From assembly GCA_965644315.1 (NCBI GenBank), contig CBFFRQ010000013.1, positions 186,001-250,000 on the forward strand: a stretch of 64,000 bases of DNA, read 5' to 3'. The DNA comes from Caecitellus pseudoparvulus (Eukaryota > Bigyra: Bicosoecida). The translations under genes were made by a program, and so were the position numbers. Each line of letters starts with the position of its first letter. The stretch's first letter is position 1. Under the pieces are notes generated by a model. That model was not told where the DNA came from, made no database searches, and saw only the letters and a program-made list of their open reading frames with translations. Positions 1-14,164 of the stretch are shown piece by piece.

Positions 1-86
1 TGGGTGCGTGTTGCAACGGCGTGGCATTGGCGGGAAACACGTGCCCGTGACTCGCTGAACGTGGCCACGCCTGGCCACCTGCACAG

Positions 87-1600
87 TGCAAGGCGAGTGG
101 ACGACACCAGCAACCATGGAGTCGCTCCCAGACCCAATGAACGGCGATGCTTTCATGAACGTGCCGCTGACGTCGGTGGATGAGCTGTCGCCCTTCGTGA
201 AGAGCCTGGCAAAGGTCCCAAAAACCGGCCTGCACAACCCCTTCAAAAACCCTGAACGCTACCTGGAGCTGGCCCACGTCAGCAACAAGGCAGGGCAATG
301 CTTGCGGGACCCTGACATTGCTGACTTCTTCACCCGCCTGATCCAGCGTGTGTGCCCGAAGTCATACGCGCAGGCTCGAGGCGAGGTGGACGTGACGGCG
401 CAGTTTCTGGAGAACTTCAGCGGGGACCAGGTGCGGTTCATGGCTCAGTCCTTCGGCGTAAGTGGGGATCACATGGGTCAGGAAAGCCGTGGGTACCGCT
501 GGCCTTATGGCCCTGTCGCCATCATCACCCCCTTCAACTTTGGCCTGGAAATCCCGGTGCTGCAGTTGATGGGCGCGCTCTTCATGGGCAACAAGCCCGT
601 GCTGAAGAGCGACAACAAGGTATCTGTTATCATGGAGCAGTTCTTGCTCATGCTGATTAATTCCTGCGGCTTGAACCCTGCGGATGTGGACTTCTTGAAC
701 AGCGACGGGCCGACCATGCAGCGCCTGCTGCGTGCTGCCAAGCCTCGCAACACCCTCTTCACGGGCTCCTCCCGCGTGGGCGAGATCCTGACCCGGGAAA
801 CCAAGGGCAAGATCAAGCTGGAGGATGCAGGCTTCGACTGGAAGGTGCTGGGCCCTGACGTGCCCCGGGACAGCAACCTGGTGGACTACGTGGCGTGGCA
901 GGCTGACCAGGACGCATACGGCTTCAGCGGGCAGAAGTGCTCGGCCCAGAGCATCATGTTCATGAACCGTGCTTGGAAAAAGGTGGACTTCCTGGAGAAG
1001 GTTGGGGACCTGGCCCGCCGCCGCAACCTGGAGGACCTGACCATCGGCCCCGTCCTGAGCTGGACAACGGAGGCAATGCTGGCGCACGTTCAGGAGCTTT
1101 TGAAGCTGAAGGGCGCGGAGCTGCTGTGGGGCGGCAAGGAGCTGCAGGGACACAGCATCCCCTCCTGCTACGGTGCCATCGAGCCGACAGCTGTGTATGT
1201 GCCGCTGTCCACCATGCGCAACCAGAAAGCATTCAAGCTGGCCACGAAGGAAGTCTTCGGACCCGTGCAGGTCATCACGGACTACAACAAGCAAGGCATC
1301 AACCGCGTCAAGTCGTACCTGGAGCGCATGGATCATCACCTGACGGCAGCCATTGTCAGCAACGACATTGGCTTCCAGCAGGACATGCTGGGCTCCACGG
1401 TCAACGGCACGACGTACGTTGGCATGCGGGCCCGCACGACAGGCGCGCCACAGAACCACTGGTTCGGGCCTGCTGGCGACCCACGTGGTGCAGGCATTGG
1501 TAGCCCAGAGGCCATCAAGCTGGTGTGGTCTTGCCACCGTGAGATCATCCACGACGTTGGGCCCATCGCAGAGGGGTGGACCACTCCCAAAGCCACTTGA
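87..1600 (+). CDS. ALDH12: Delta-1-pyrroline-5-carboxylate dehydrogenase, ALDH12 type (5' exon(s) missing)
   Basis: Mitochondrial enzyme of proline breakdown in known ALDH12 proteins; it oxidises glutamate semialdehyde/P5C to glutamate with NAD+. The visible protein follows plant ALDH12 almost end to end: DPMNGDAF near the start, GYRWPYGP and TPFNF in the cofactor fold, LFTGSSRVGE, the catalytic cysteine in SGQKCSAQS, and the late GAPQNHWFGPAGDPRGAG block. The family normally begins tens of residues earlier, and the open frame here starts in the middle of a conserved V-Q-G-x-W segment directly after a CAG acceptor (84-86). I therefore read 87 as the start of an internal exon completing a split valine codon, with the transit peptide exon lying upstream or outside the window. 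The stop is at 1598-1600 and a TGCATGCA palindrome follows 25 nt later. Confidence 0.93.
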
Positions 1601-1625
1601 GGTAACACGTACGCCCCCTGCCCAA

Positions 1626-1633
1626 TGCATGCA
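1626..1633. other. TGCATGCA palindrome downstream of ALDH12 stop
   Basis: Perfect 8-bp palindrome 25 nt after the stop codon, with a near copy at 1664. Similar sites follow the stops of CDC48, p31comet and EDRF1. A role in 3'-end formation is inference only. Confidence 0.3.
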
Positions 1634-1830
1634 GAGCGCGGGGTGTGTTCAGCAGCCACACATGCATGCCAAAACCTAAACTGCGTGCACACACCCTCTC
1701 CTGATGCAGACGCACTCCCTGTCGCATCACCCACCCACTCTGCCTGACTCGATAGGTGGCGTTACGCTGCACGCAAGTGCCCTGTGCTCCGCGCGGCCTC
1801 TTTGTTCGCCCTGCCCCCCCGCTCTTGACC

Positions 1831-4786
<2,956 letters not shown>

Positions 4787-4808
4787 GAGCTGCGCCAGGC
4801 CCATGCAA

Positions 4809-4816
4809 TGCATGCA
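4809..4816. other. TGCATGCA palindrome between two convergent stop codons
   Basis: The palindrome sits 22 nt past the CDC48 stop and 14 nt past the stop of the opposite-strand amidase, so one symmetrical element could serve both 3' ends. Function is inferred from recurrence only. Confidence 0.3.
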
Positions 4817-4830
4817 AAGAACACACAGAG

Positions 4831-6291
4831 TTACAGCGATGCGTACGCCCCGAACACCGTCAGGGTGGTGACATCCCACTGCGCGCCAGCGCCGCGCACG
4901 CCGTACAGCCCGCCGCCAGTGGAGGCTTGCACCGTCTCCCAGGATGGCTGAGAGGGCTTGCCGAAGGGGCCAGAGGCGATGGTAAAGCCTGGCCGTGCGG
5001 TAAAACCGGTCGCTGTCATGCTGCCCTTGAGCAGGCGCACACCTCGCCAGGCCGGAATGGGGAGGTCGGACAGGGAGCACTGCCCGCTGGGGCACACCTG
5101 CAGCGAGCACAACTGGCTGCGCATGGCACCCACCATGTACTGCCCGTCCTGCGCGATCAGTCCGATGGTGGAGACGTCCAAGCCCTGCAGGGTCAAGTCA
5201 AAGGTGCAGGTGAGGTGGCCGTGCTGCAGTGTGTGCTGCACGCGCTGCACGTCAGGCGTCACGGGAACGCGCAAGAGAGTCATGTTCCCCACTGCACTGG
5301 GCCCGCCCAAGTCATGGTGCAACAGTGCACGTGAGCTGCCAATTGACACTTTGGGCGGTCCAAGGTCAGGCAGCTCCCCCACCAGCAGAGTAGTCTGGGG
5401 GGAAGCGCTGGTACTGTAGCTTGCGTTCACGATGCTGCCCTGCGAGTACAGCCCGCTGCCTGAGTTTTTCCACGAGTACCCCACGCTGGCAGCAAGGAAG
5501 TTGAAGCCCCCCGCCTGAGACACGGCACGCTGCAGGGGCTGTGCTGCAATGATGGGGTAGGAGCCAAGGTTTTCCCAGTACGAGCTGAAGACGATGTCCC
5601 GCACACCGGCCGCAGCCAGGGTCTGTATGGGGTTGGGGAAGAAAGCGTCGAAACACACCGCCTGACCAAACAGCCGGCCCGTGTGGGAGACGAACGTGAC
5701 GTAGGAGGGCGCCCAGGGTGCTGTGTCAAAGATGAGCCCCTCTCCGCCTGGCAGGTACAAGTGGTTCTTCACGTACCGACTGCCCAGCTGGCCCGAGCCG
5801 CCCACCAGGGAAACCTGAGTGTTGAACTGCCACCAACCTCGACTGGGGCAGCCCTGCTGGGCCGATGCACATGGCCGTTTCTCCGGAAGGTCAGCCACGA
5901 TGGTGATGTTGGCAGCCGCCGCCAAGCAGGCCATGCGTTGGAGGATGGGGGCACTGGGCATGCTGGGCAGCACGCCAGAGCACATGTCCGAGCCCTCCTT
6001 GGGGAACTGGAACAAGAAAGGGTGCACTTGCTCAGCTGTAGTGAACGAGAAGCCGGACACCGCCATCTCATTCAGCACTAGGATCTCTGCGCCACTGCGA
6101 GCTGCCTCCCACACCAGCGGCTCATACGTGGCCCATGTGGCATTCATCTGGCGGAAGCCATCTTCAGCTGTTGCTACTGGGGTTTGTGTGGGGCTGCTTT
6201 CCAGCACTGCACCGATGTAAGCTGCTGCCGTGAAGACGGAAGCGCTGGGAAGCAGGGCTCCAAGCAGGAGCATGTGCACTGCACTTCGCAT
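4831..6291 (-). CDS. Secreted vanin/biotinidase-like carbon-nitrogen hydrolase
   Basis: Nitrilase-superfamily amidase. The vanin/biotinidase branch hydrolyses pantetheine or biocytin outside the cell or in the secretory path; the substrate cannot be told here. The Glu-Lys-Cys triad is visible: Glu in LNEMAVSG, Lys in RYVKNHLYLPGGEG and the nucleophile Cys in FGQAVCFDAFF. A poorly conserved C-terminal region of about 200 residues follows, as in vanins. From Met at 6291 the protein begins with a typical signal peptide (MRSAVHMLLLGALL, then small residues), so I prefer this start. An in-frame ATG 20 codons upstream at 6351 is possible. About 486 residues, no intron seen. It converges on CDC48 and diverges from PPIL1. 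Confidence 0.85.
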   Translation of the reverse strand: MRSAVHMLLLGALLPSASVFTAAAYIGAVLESSPTQTPVATAEDGFRQMNATWATYEPLVWEAARSGAEILVLNEMAVSGFSFTTAEQVHPFLFQFPKEGSDMCSGVLPSMPSAPILQRMACLAAAANITIVADLPEKRPCASAQQGCPSRGWWQFNTQVSLVGGSGQLGSRYVKNHLYLPGGEGLIFDTAPWAPSYVTFVSHTGRLFGQAVCFDAFFPNPIQTLAAAGVRDIVFSSYWENLGSYPIIAAQPLQRAVSQAGGFNFLAASVGYSWKNSGSGLYSQGSIVNASYSTSASPQTTLLVGELPDLGPPKVSIGSSRALLHHDLGGPSAVGNMTLLRVPVTPDVQRVQHTLQHGHLTCTFDLTLQGLDVSTIGLIAQDGQYMVGAMRSQLCSLQVCPSGQCSLSDLPIPAWRGVRLLKGSMTATGFTARPGFTIASGPFGKPSQPSWETVQASTGGGLYGVRGAGAQWDVTTLTVFGAYASL

Positions 6292-6642
6292 GGTGCGAGG
6301 AGGCAGTGTGGCTCTTGAGGCGATGAGCACGGCCGAAGTACGCCTGGGCATGGAGCTGATTTATGTGTTTTGTTATGGAGCAACGGCAACTCCTTGCTTG
6401 ATGAACCGGGGGCACCCCTACATGCGTGCCCTTCCCTTGCCACCCCCCCTGACCTCTCAACCCAATACCGGTGTCCCTCATTTGCGGGATCAGGAGAAAT
6501 CCAGCATCTGACATTTCACCCTTGTCCTCCGCCTTCTGTGCACGAGCTTCCGTTCGTGGTACGGCCCTGTGCACCCGGAGCAGTGTGCGCCAAACCGATT
6601 TCCGCAAGCTCTCCAACGCCCATCACTCCACTCGCGCCAGCC
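6292..6642. other. Intergenic spacer between divergent amidase and PPIL1 genes
   Basis: About 350 bp separate the two start codons, so both promoters and 5' UTRs should lie here. I recognise no TATA box, RNA gene or repeat. The amidase frame stays open to ATG 6351. Confidence 0.4.
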
Positions 6643-7335
6643 ATGGCGAGCGAGCCTGCCGAAGCCCCTTCCAACCCCTGTGTAAAGATTAGCACGTCTA
6701 TGGTGCGTTGCTGTGGCGGCATGTCCAGTGTGTCGGGCGCCCACATCCCGCGCTGCTCATCCCCGACGGTGAACCTTGTGCAGGGCGACTTTGCCGTGGA
6801 GCTGTACGACAAGCACGCGCCGAAGACGTGCAAGAACTTCCTTGGCCTGGTGCAGCGCGGGTACTACAATGGCGTGGCGTTCCATCGCATCATCTCTGTG
6901 CGTTGCGCTTGCTCCTGGACACTTCCTGCACCAGTGGACGCCACCTTTGCCTTGTGCGCCCCTCCGCAGGACTTCATGATTCAAGGCGGGGACCCCACGG
7001 GCACGGGAAGGGGAGGAGAGAGCATCTATGGGGGACCCTTTGACGACGAGATCTCCCCCGACTTGAAGCACACTGGGGCTGGCATCCTGTCCATGGCCAA
7101 CTCTGGCCCCAACACCAACCGCTCCCAGTTCTTCATCACCCTTGCCCCCACCTCGTGGCTGGATGGCAAGCACACCATTTTCGGGCGCGTGGCAAGTGGC
7201 ATGAAGACCATCGAGAAGATGGGCATGGTGCAGACCGACGCCTCCGACAAGCCCAAGGAGCCAGTCACCATCAAGTCTGCCACTGTCATCGAGCACGCTG
7301 ACCTGCAAGAGACGACGCTGGCCACGAGCTCTTGA
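6643..7335 (+). CDS. PPIL1: Peptidyl-prolyl cis-trans isomerase PPIL1-like (cyclophilin)
   Basis: Single-domain cyclophilin; PPIL1 is a spliceosomal prolyl isomerase recruited by SKIP in other eukaryotes. Three exons, 6643-6702, 6784-6897 and 6970-7335, give 179 residues (human 166). Both donors are GTGCGT. Spliced junctions restore family sequence: ISTSM joins GDFAVELYDKHAPKTCKNF, and FHRIIS joins DFMIQGGDPTGTGRGG. Active-site elements FHRII, QFFITLAP and the cyclosporin-contact Trp in WLDGKHTIFG are intact, so the enzyme should be active. The tail after the fold is extended by about ten residues. Confidence 0.95.
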   Translation: MASEPAEAPSNPCVKISTSMVRCCGGMSSVSGAHIPRCSSPTVNLVQGDFAVELYDKHAPKTCKNFLGLVQRGYYNGVAFHRIISVRCACSWTLPAPVDATFALCAPPQDFMIQGGDPTGTGRGGESIYGGPFDDEISPDLKHTGAGILSMANSGPNTNRSQFFITLAPTSWLDGKHTIFGRVASGMKTIEKMGMVQTDASDKPKEPVTIKSATVIEHADLQETTLATSS

Positions 7336-7740
7336 GCACTTGGCTCCCTTCCCAATTCTTGCCCGTTGCTGCATCTGCCCCACGTGCCGCGTGGCTTGCA
7401 AAGGATGTCCACCGGCACTTGCCAGGACAGCGCGGACCCAAGGCAGAGCGTGCAGTCAAAATACACTCGAAGAATGACTGACGCATCTGCATCTTCTTGA
7501 GCTTCCTCTTCAATTCTGTGCCTCACAGTCCCTGAGCAGCGGCACTCGAAGCAGGGCGACTTTCAAAGGCGTGCACTGGCGTTTCATTCGTGACGAAACG
7601 CCAGCGCACTTTCGCACAGCCGGCAACACGCTCGCGGCATCGGAGAGCTAGTCCCTGCATTGAAAATGGAAGTTTTCCTGCACTCCTACCATTCCAGTAG
7701 TGGGTTCGCCAGTGACGCGGATTGCGCTGTTCTGCTGGGA
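7336..7740. other. Intergenic spacer upstream of FIGNL1
   Basis: Contains the PPIL1 3' flank and the presumed FIGNL1 promoter. Open frames on the minus strand here show no family signature and look like chance frames of GC-rich DNA. Confidence 0.4.
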
Positions 7741-9563
7741 ATGGGAGGCATTGCCGGTGCGTGGTAAGCAGCATGGCTGTCCAGCACATAGCACTCCACC
7801 CTCCGCTTGTCTTGCAGAATGGGAAGGTGGCATTGAACCTCTGCCACAAGCATCTCTTCCTTCCTTGCCTGACTCGCTCTTCTCGGCGGCGGATACAGCC
7901 CTCGCTGCAAGCGGCGGAGCTGGCTCGGCACTGTCCAGCGTAAGCAGCCACCGACGCTGCCGTGCCGCGCAGGCTCCGACCAAAACGCTGACACTCTGAA
8001 CACGATGCGCAGGCCCTTCCCATGGACCTTCCCCTGGCCCTCTTGAGCAATGCCAGTGCAGGAGCGAGCAGCCCTGCCCCTCAACCCGCTGAGCAAGCCG
8101 TGCGCAGCACGCCACATGCGCCCCGCGCTCGGCCACCCGCTGCGTCGGCAGCAGCAGGCACCTTCACAGGGCACGGACAGAGTGATGCAGGTGCTCCCTC
8201 TCGTGGGGGCGGCATGGACACCTCCTCCGTCGCCACATGGGTGGGCAAGCAGCACATGTTCAAGGGTCGCGCAGGTGGAGGGGCCGCTGGCGGCAGCGGA
8301 GGGGGGTTCAAAGTGCCCCGCGCTGCCGCTCCGTCGCCACCACCAGACGCATCAGAGGATGACGTGTCCCCTGATGCTGCCGCTGACCAAGGCCCCTTTC
8401 GCACAGCTCGGTCCATGGCGGGGCCAGCCTACGCCGACAAGCCAGGCAAGACGCTGGGCGGCAAGCGCCGGTTCCAGCCGCCAGCCGCAGAAGGCACCTC
8501 CAGCAGTGGTGGCACTCGCAAGTCTGCCAAGGCCTCTGCTGGCGCGTCGCCCAGTGGGGAGGAGGAGACGTACTGGTGGATGCCAGAGGACGGGGAGCTG
8601 CCGGAAGCGCTCAAGGGCATCGAGCCGGCGATGATCGACCGCATCATGAACGAAGTCATGGACAACGGTGACCCCATCGCCTTCGACGACATCGCTGGCC
8701 TGGGGCGGGTCAAGCAGAGCGTCATCGAGATCGTCGTGTGGCCCATCCTGAACCCTGCCCTGTTCTCCGGCCTGCGGGCGCTGCCGCGGGGCCTGCTGCT
8801 GTTCGGGCCGCCAGGCACGGGCAAGACCCTCATCGGCAAGGCTGTGGCGTCCCAGAGTGGCGCGACCTTCTTCAGCGTCTCTGCGTCGTCCCTGACGTCC
8901 AAGTGGATCGGGGAGGGGGAGCGCATGGTCCGCACCATGTTCGCTGCTGCACGGTGGAAGCAGCCCGCAGTCATCTTCATCGACGAAATCGACTCCCTGC
9001 TCACTGCGCGTGGGGAGGGGGAGCACGAGGCCTCGCGCCGCATCAAGACGGAGTTCCTCGTGCAGATGGACGGCGCCGGGACCAAGGCGGATGACCAAGT
9101 CCTCGTCATTGGCGCCACGAACCGCCCTGGGGAGCTGGACGAGGCTGCCAGGCGCCGCTTTGTCAAGCGCCTGTACGTCCCTCTGCCGGACGATGAGGGG
9201 CGCGCCGCCCTCATCCAGCGGCTGCTGTCACGCGCTGACTCCAAGCACGCCCTCGCACCAGCCGAGGTGCAAGAGGTGGTCAGGCGCACCAAGGGATACT
9301 CTGGCGCTGATCTGACGCAGCTTTGCCAAGCTGCGGCGTGGGCGCCCCTGCGAGAACTGGCGGCGCATGTCTCTGACATCAAGGCCGTGTCAGCGGACTC
9401 CATCCGCAGCATCACCCTGAAGGACTTCAAGAAGGCGCTGCGCATCCAGGGCCCCTCTGTGGACCCGTCTGAAGTGGAGCGGTATGAAAGCTTCGATGCA
9501 AAGTTTGGCGTGTCGGCCCAAGCTGCTGCCATGGACAGCGACACCTCTGAGGATGAAGGGTGA
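7741..9563 (+). CDS. FIGNL1: Fidgetin-like 1 (FIGNL1) AAA ATPase
   Basis: Meiotic-clade AAA ATPase that dismantles RAD51/DMC1 filaments and limits crossovers in other eukaryotes. The main exon 8013-9563 holds a disordered Ser/Pro/Ala-rich N-terminus and then the AAA core: EPAMIDRIMNEVMDNG, DDIAGL, IVVWPILNP, Walker A GPPGTGKT near residue 312, SLTSKWIGEGE, Walker B FIDEIDSLL, the GEGEHEASRRIKTEFLVQMDG block, EAARRRFVKRLYVPLP, and a Vps4-type C-terminal helix. These match FIGNL1 rather than spastin or katanin. The first coding exons are inferred from phase: 7741-7756 and 7818-7939 splice cleanly to 8013 (562 residues in total). If that is wrong, Met at 8022 is the start. Confidence 0.9.
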
Positions 9564-9758
9564 AGTGGACAGGGTCTAGATGCAGCCCCAGGTCTGCGTG
9601 CGGGAGGGGGGCTTGAGCACGCCATCGAAGACTTCTCAAAATGCAAGCAGCACTTCCTTTGACAGTGCTTGCAGGCGCCGCTTTTGCGTGCGATACTGCA
9701 CCAGATCAGCAGAGCACATGGGCGCTTGAGCTCCAAAGCACAAGGCAACCTAGGCGCG

Positions 9759-12700
9759 ATGCAGGCCACAGCGCGAGGAGCTGCGCTGGCACGCTCACGG
9801 CTGGTGCCACGTAGGGCACCCACAGCTCGTCGCTGGTTTGGGAGGAGCATCAGCACGGAGGCAGTGGCTCAGAGGCTGTGTAAGTGTGCGGAAATCAGTG
9901 CGGAGCTTTCTTGCCACCACCACCCTCCCCTCCCGTGAAGTGCAGCGGAACCCATGGGCGCTTCGTTTGACAGCAAGGCGATCGAACAGGGCTGGGTTCA
10001 AGAGTGGGAAGCAGCTGGCGTGCACTCCGCGAACCGTGGAGCGCAGCAGCGATACACGCTGCTGCTGCCGCCGCCCAACGTGACTGGTGCGCTTCACATT
10101 GGACATGCCCTGACGGTGGCAGTGCAAGACAGCCTCTGCCGCTGGAGACGCATGCATGGAGACGATGTTGTTTGGGTGCCTGGCATGGACCACGCTGGCA
10201 TCGCGACACAGACCGTTGTGGAGCGCCAGCTGAGCTTGCGAGGCGGCCGCACCCGCCACTCCCTGGGGCGTGCCGCCTTTGAAGCTGAGGCGAGGGCGTG
10301 GAGCGAAAGGTACGCGGAGCGCATCCGGCATCAGCTTCGCCGCATGGGGGCAGTGCTGAACTGGGAGCGGGAGTACTTCACCTTGGACGGACCGCGCAGC
10401 GCCGCGGTCACGGACGCCTTCCGGCAACTGCACGCTGCCGGGCAGCTGTATCGCGGCATGCGCATGGTGAATTGGTGCCCAGCTCTGGCAACAGCCATCA
10501 GCGACATCGAAGTGGAGGTGGTGCAGGTGCCTGGCCGCACAAGCGTGAGCGTGCCTGGGCCACAGGGCAAGCGGCCTGTGGAGGTGGGCGTCATGCACAC
10601 CTTTCGGTACCCGCTCGTGGACCGCGCAGGGGATCCGATGCAAGGCCGCCACCTCAGCATAGCAACAACACGCCTGGAAACCATGCTAGGGGATGTGGCA
10701 GTGGCGGTGCACCCTGACGATGAACGGTACGCGGCACTGGTGCGGGATGGTTGCCAGGTCCGGCACCCGATCACAGGACAGTGCCTGCCCATCGTGGCCG
10801 ATGGGGAGCTCGTGGACCCCGCACTGGGCACTGGCGCGGTGAAGCTGACCCCTGCACACGACCCTAACGACCATGCTGCGGCGGTGCGCCACGGGCTGCC
10901 CGTCGCTGCCAGCGTGATGATGGATGGTGCAGGCAAAGTGAGCGCCGTGCGTGGGGCAGAGGCTTATCAAGGCATGGACCGCTTCGAAGCCCGTACTGCT
11001 TTGGTGGAGGAACTGAGCCAGCTGGGTCTGTATGAAGGGGCACAAGACCACGCCATGGCGCTGGCGACGTGCAGTCGCAGCGGGGACATACTTGAGCCGT
11101 TCCTGCTGCCCCAGTGGTTCGTGCGAGGCGACGACATGGCGCGCGATGCCGCTGGCCTTGCCACTTCTGGCGCCCTCACCTTCTCTCCGCCCCAGCCCCA
11201 CGGCACGCTGTGGCAAGGGTGGCTCGGCGCGCCCCAGGACTGGTGCATCTCTCGGCAGCTGTGGTGGGGCCACCGCATCCCAGCCTTCTACGCGGAGAGT
11301 CCCCAGGCACCAGCCGTCGGCCCGCCAGGATCGCCGGACGAAGACGTTGATCGCTGGGTTGTGGCTGGGAGTGCGGAGGAGGCCCGGGCCCTGGCAGCAC
11401 AGCGTTTGCAAGTGGACGAAGTGACTGTGTCGGTGGTACAGGATGCTGATGTCCTGGACACGTGGTTTTCGTCGGGGCTGCTGCCTGCCTCGGCTGCTGG
11501 AGATCGGTGGCCCCTCTCAGCCATGGAGACGGGGCACGACATTCTGTTCTTCTGGGTGGCACGCATGGTCATGCTGTGCCGGGCGTTGGGGCACGGCACG
11601 CCCTTTCCGCGAGTGCTGCTTCACCCCATGGTGCGGGACAAGCACGGCCGCAAGATGTCCAAGTCTCTGGGCAACGTCATCGACCCGCTGGCTGTCATCG
11701 AAGGGCGGAGCGTGGATGAGTTGACTGCCCCCCTGCGGCAGCAGGCGGCAGGGGACAATGCGTCGGGTGCAGCTGCACAGGGGCCTCTGCTGGACCCTGC
11801 CGAGGTGACCCGCGCGCTGGCATCCATTGAGGAGGACTTTCCAGACGGCATTCCGCCTTGTGGCACTGATGCCCTCCGTGTGACGCTGTGTGGAAACTTG
11901 ACAGCATCCGGCTCGTTGAACTTGGACGTGTCCGCTGCCGCGACTAACTGGCGCTTCTGCAACAAGATGTGGAATGCGGTCAAGTTTGCGATGACACACC
12001 TGCATGGCACGGCCTGGAGCAGGGCCAGTGATGCTCCTGGCCCGCTCGGCGTGCCAGGGATGCCCCAGCTGCCGCCCTCCTCCGCACTAACCCTGCCACA
12101 GCGCTGGGTGCTGTCTCGGGCAGCTCGTGCCGCCTCTGCAGTGGACAGCAGCATGGAGGCGTTTCGCATGAGCGAAGCAGTTGCAGCAGCACAGTCTTTT
12201 TGGCTCAATGACGTGTGCGACGTGTTCGTAGAGGCGGCCAAGGTGGACTTGAAGCAGGGTGGCGCTCAGGCTGACGCTGCCGCGGCCGTCCTGGCTGTGG
12301 CAGTGGACACAGGCCTGCGCCTGCTGCACCCCTTCATGCCCTTCGTCACGGAGGAACTGTGGCAGCGACTGATGGTGGCGGGGGCAGGTGGCATAGATGC
12401 CCCTCCAGGGCCAGGGCCAGTCCTAGCAAAGGCACCCTGGCCAGCGCAGTTTCTCGCACCGCACTACCTGGATGATGGCGCAGAAAGCGGCATGGACACA
12501 GCCCGGGCCATCGTGGCGGCAGCGCGGGCCCTGGCTCAGACCGCACGAGAAGCCTCTGGCATGGCAGCACCAGATGTGCGCTACACATTGGTGGGGCCGG
12601 CGCTGGAGCCAGCTGTCTTGGACACAGTCCTCTGCCTGTTGAAGTGTAGTCCGGATCAGGTGCGGGTGTCCACTCAGCCCGCCGGTGTCCCTGCCTTGAC

Positions 12701-12995
12701 GGCGCCTGGCCCAGGCGGGCTGCAAGTGCAGGTGCTCATGCCTTCTGATGCCGGTGCTGTGGAGAAGATGCGGGCAGCACACGCTGCACGGGTGAAGAAG
12801 CTGCAGAAGCTGCAAAAGAAGCTGCAGGGGGTGCGGAGCCGCCTTGCCAACCCGAAGTTCAGGGACGGCGCAACAGTAGCGGTGGTTCAGGCGGCCCAGC
12901 ATGAAGAGAGTGAACTTGAGGCGGCCATCGCCACACTTCAGGAAGCGGCAGGCCAGTTGCAAGAGCTGCTGTCAGCGTGTGAGACTCACAGGTAG
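9759..12995 (+). CDS. VARS: Valyl-tRNA synthetase with mitochondrial presequence exon
   Basis: Class I synthetase that charges tRNA-Val. Exon 1 (9759-9879) encodes an Arg/Ala/Ser-rich amphipathic presequence with no acidic residue in its first 30 positions. It joins in phase to exon 2 (9946-12995) through a GTAAGT donor, giving 1056 residues. Exon 2 carries the HIGH motif (ALHIGHAL), PGMDHAGIATQ, the editing domain, WCISRQLWWGHRIP, HDILFFWVARM, KMSKS in GRKMSKSLGN and a C-terminal Val-tRNA-arm coiled coil rich in KKLQKLQKKL. The body is the compact bacterial/organellar size. Exon 2 has its own Met three codons in (9954), so a second, non-imported form is possible. No other ValRS lies in the window. 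Confidence 0.95.
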
Positions 12996-13093
12996 CCGAG
13001 CGAAGCTTCAGCGCCAGGCCGCTCACGCTGCCACTGCAAAACAACTCGCACAGCAATGCAGCGCCGTGCGATGAGCTGCTGGATACTGTCGCC

Positions 13094-14143
13094 ATGGCAG
13101 CCTCTGATGCAGGCCAGCGCACGGAGGTGCCCCTAGCCTTCAAGCGCCCCTTATCTTCTCCGCTGCTGCACGCAACCGTGGAGGCTGTCCTTGCAGCTTG
13201 CCTCTTTGCGAAGCAGCAAATCCCATGGTGAGGCCTGCCGCCCGCATATGTGTGGACGACTGGCACCACATGATGCATGAACTCGAGTCGCAGTCGAGTG
13301 GACGAGTTGCAGCAGCGCGTGCAGGCCAGGGACCAGCTGAACAGGGCTGGCGAGCGGTGAGTTTCATGCCGTAACGCCAGCGCGTCGCCCCAACCTCGGA
13401 CGCACTGCAGGGCTCCGCACGCTTGCAGAGCGCGCAAACGCATGAAAGCAACACTTTCTGCATTTGACGACGTGCTAAGCTGTCTGTGGGCAGGGCTTGC
13501 CGTCCCCCCTCGGCAAGTCACGCTTGTCTTCGGCAAGTCTGTGGTGAATGCGCTTTCAGCAGTGACCCTGCTCGTGGATGTTGACGCCTGCCCACCAACA
13601 AACACGACAACACATGTGCCCGTCCCTCCCCATCTTCCTGCGGCAGGAGCCAGTCCCACGCCTCCGTGGGCCGGCATTCTCAGTGCTCAGCGCCCCTCGG
13701 CAGCCGCAAAGCAGTCCCTCGCGTCCTCCGCCGGGGACCAACCTGCCTGCGCGTTTGAGGGGGCGGTGGATTCGGCCTGGGGTGGCCTTGATGAAGCATG
13801 TGATGCATGGATGAGTGGGGGTTCCTGGAGCCCGTCCCTGCGTGCTGCCGTGCAGCGCAAAACAGTGAGGGCGCTGCTGTCTGCAGCCGCCACGGAGTTG
13901 ACTGGGAAGCACGCGCTGGGCAAATGCTGGGTCATCCTCACCACTACTTGCCCAGTGTGTCCTCCAGGGTGGAAAGCCGTGCCGTCCTGGAAGTTACGGG
14001 TGCGTCAACACCGTGGTCGTGCACGACACCCCCCCGTGACTGTTGCCGTGTCTGGCCCAGCCTGCGAGGGTGCTGGAACGCTCTCCGCCCCAGTGCTGCA
14101 CCACTTCCAGTGCGACGCTGCGATCCCTGGTGTGCAAGGTTGA
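13094..14143 (+). CDS. MAD2L1BP: p31comet / MAD2L1BP-like spindle-checkpoint silencing protein
   Basis: HORMA-fold adaptor; in known systems it binds closed MAD2 and hands it to TRIP13/PCH2. Three exons fitted by phase: 13094-13227, 13294-13356 and 13429-14143, giving 303 residues (human 274). Exon 1 has the family's ATVEAVLAACLFAKQQIP segment (compare the L-x-Y-Q-R-x-Q-L-P motif of human p31comet). Exon 2 continues as DELQQRVQARDQL. Exon 3 carries RKRMKATLSAFDDVLSCL and PRQVTLVFG, the counterpart of the human KCQQALAELESVL...VLILLGG region. The end, HHFQCDAAIPGVQG, fits the W-F-Q-x-P...G-F C-terminal strand. Exon 3 contains a low-complexity Pro/Ala insertion after the first HORMA strands. 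Similarity is weak and by eye. Confidence 0.62.
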
Positions 14144-14164
14144 AAGCCATGATACATTGTGCGC

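Noticed and set aside
86-88. GTG at 86 as the start of ALDH12
   Set aside because: It lies inside a conserved V-Q-G-x-W segment next to a CAG acceptor, so it is part of a split codon at an exon edge.
362-1630. 422-codon minus-strand frame opposite ALDH12
   Set aside because: No family resemblance, while the plus strand matches ALDH12 along its whole length.
7523-8255. Minus-strand frames of 160-190 codons before FIGNL1
   Set aside because: No motif, and they overlap plus-strand exons that splice in phase to FIGNL1.
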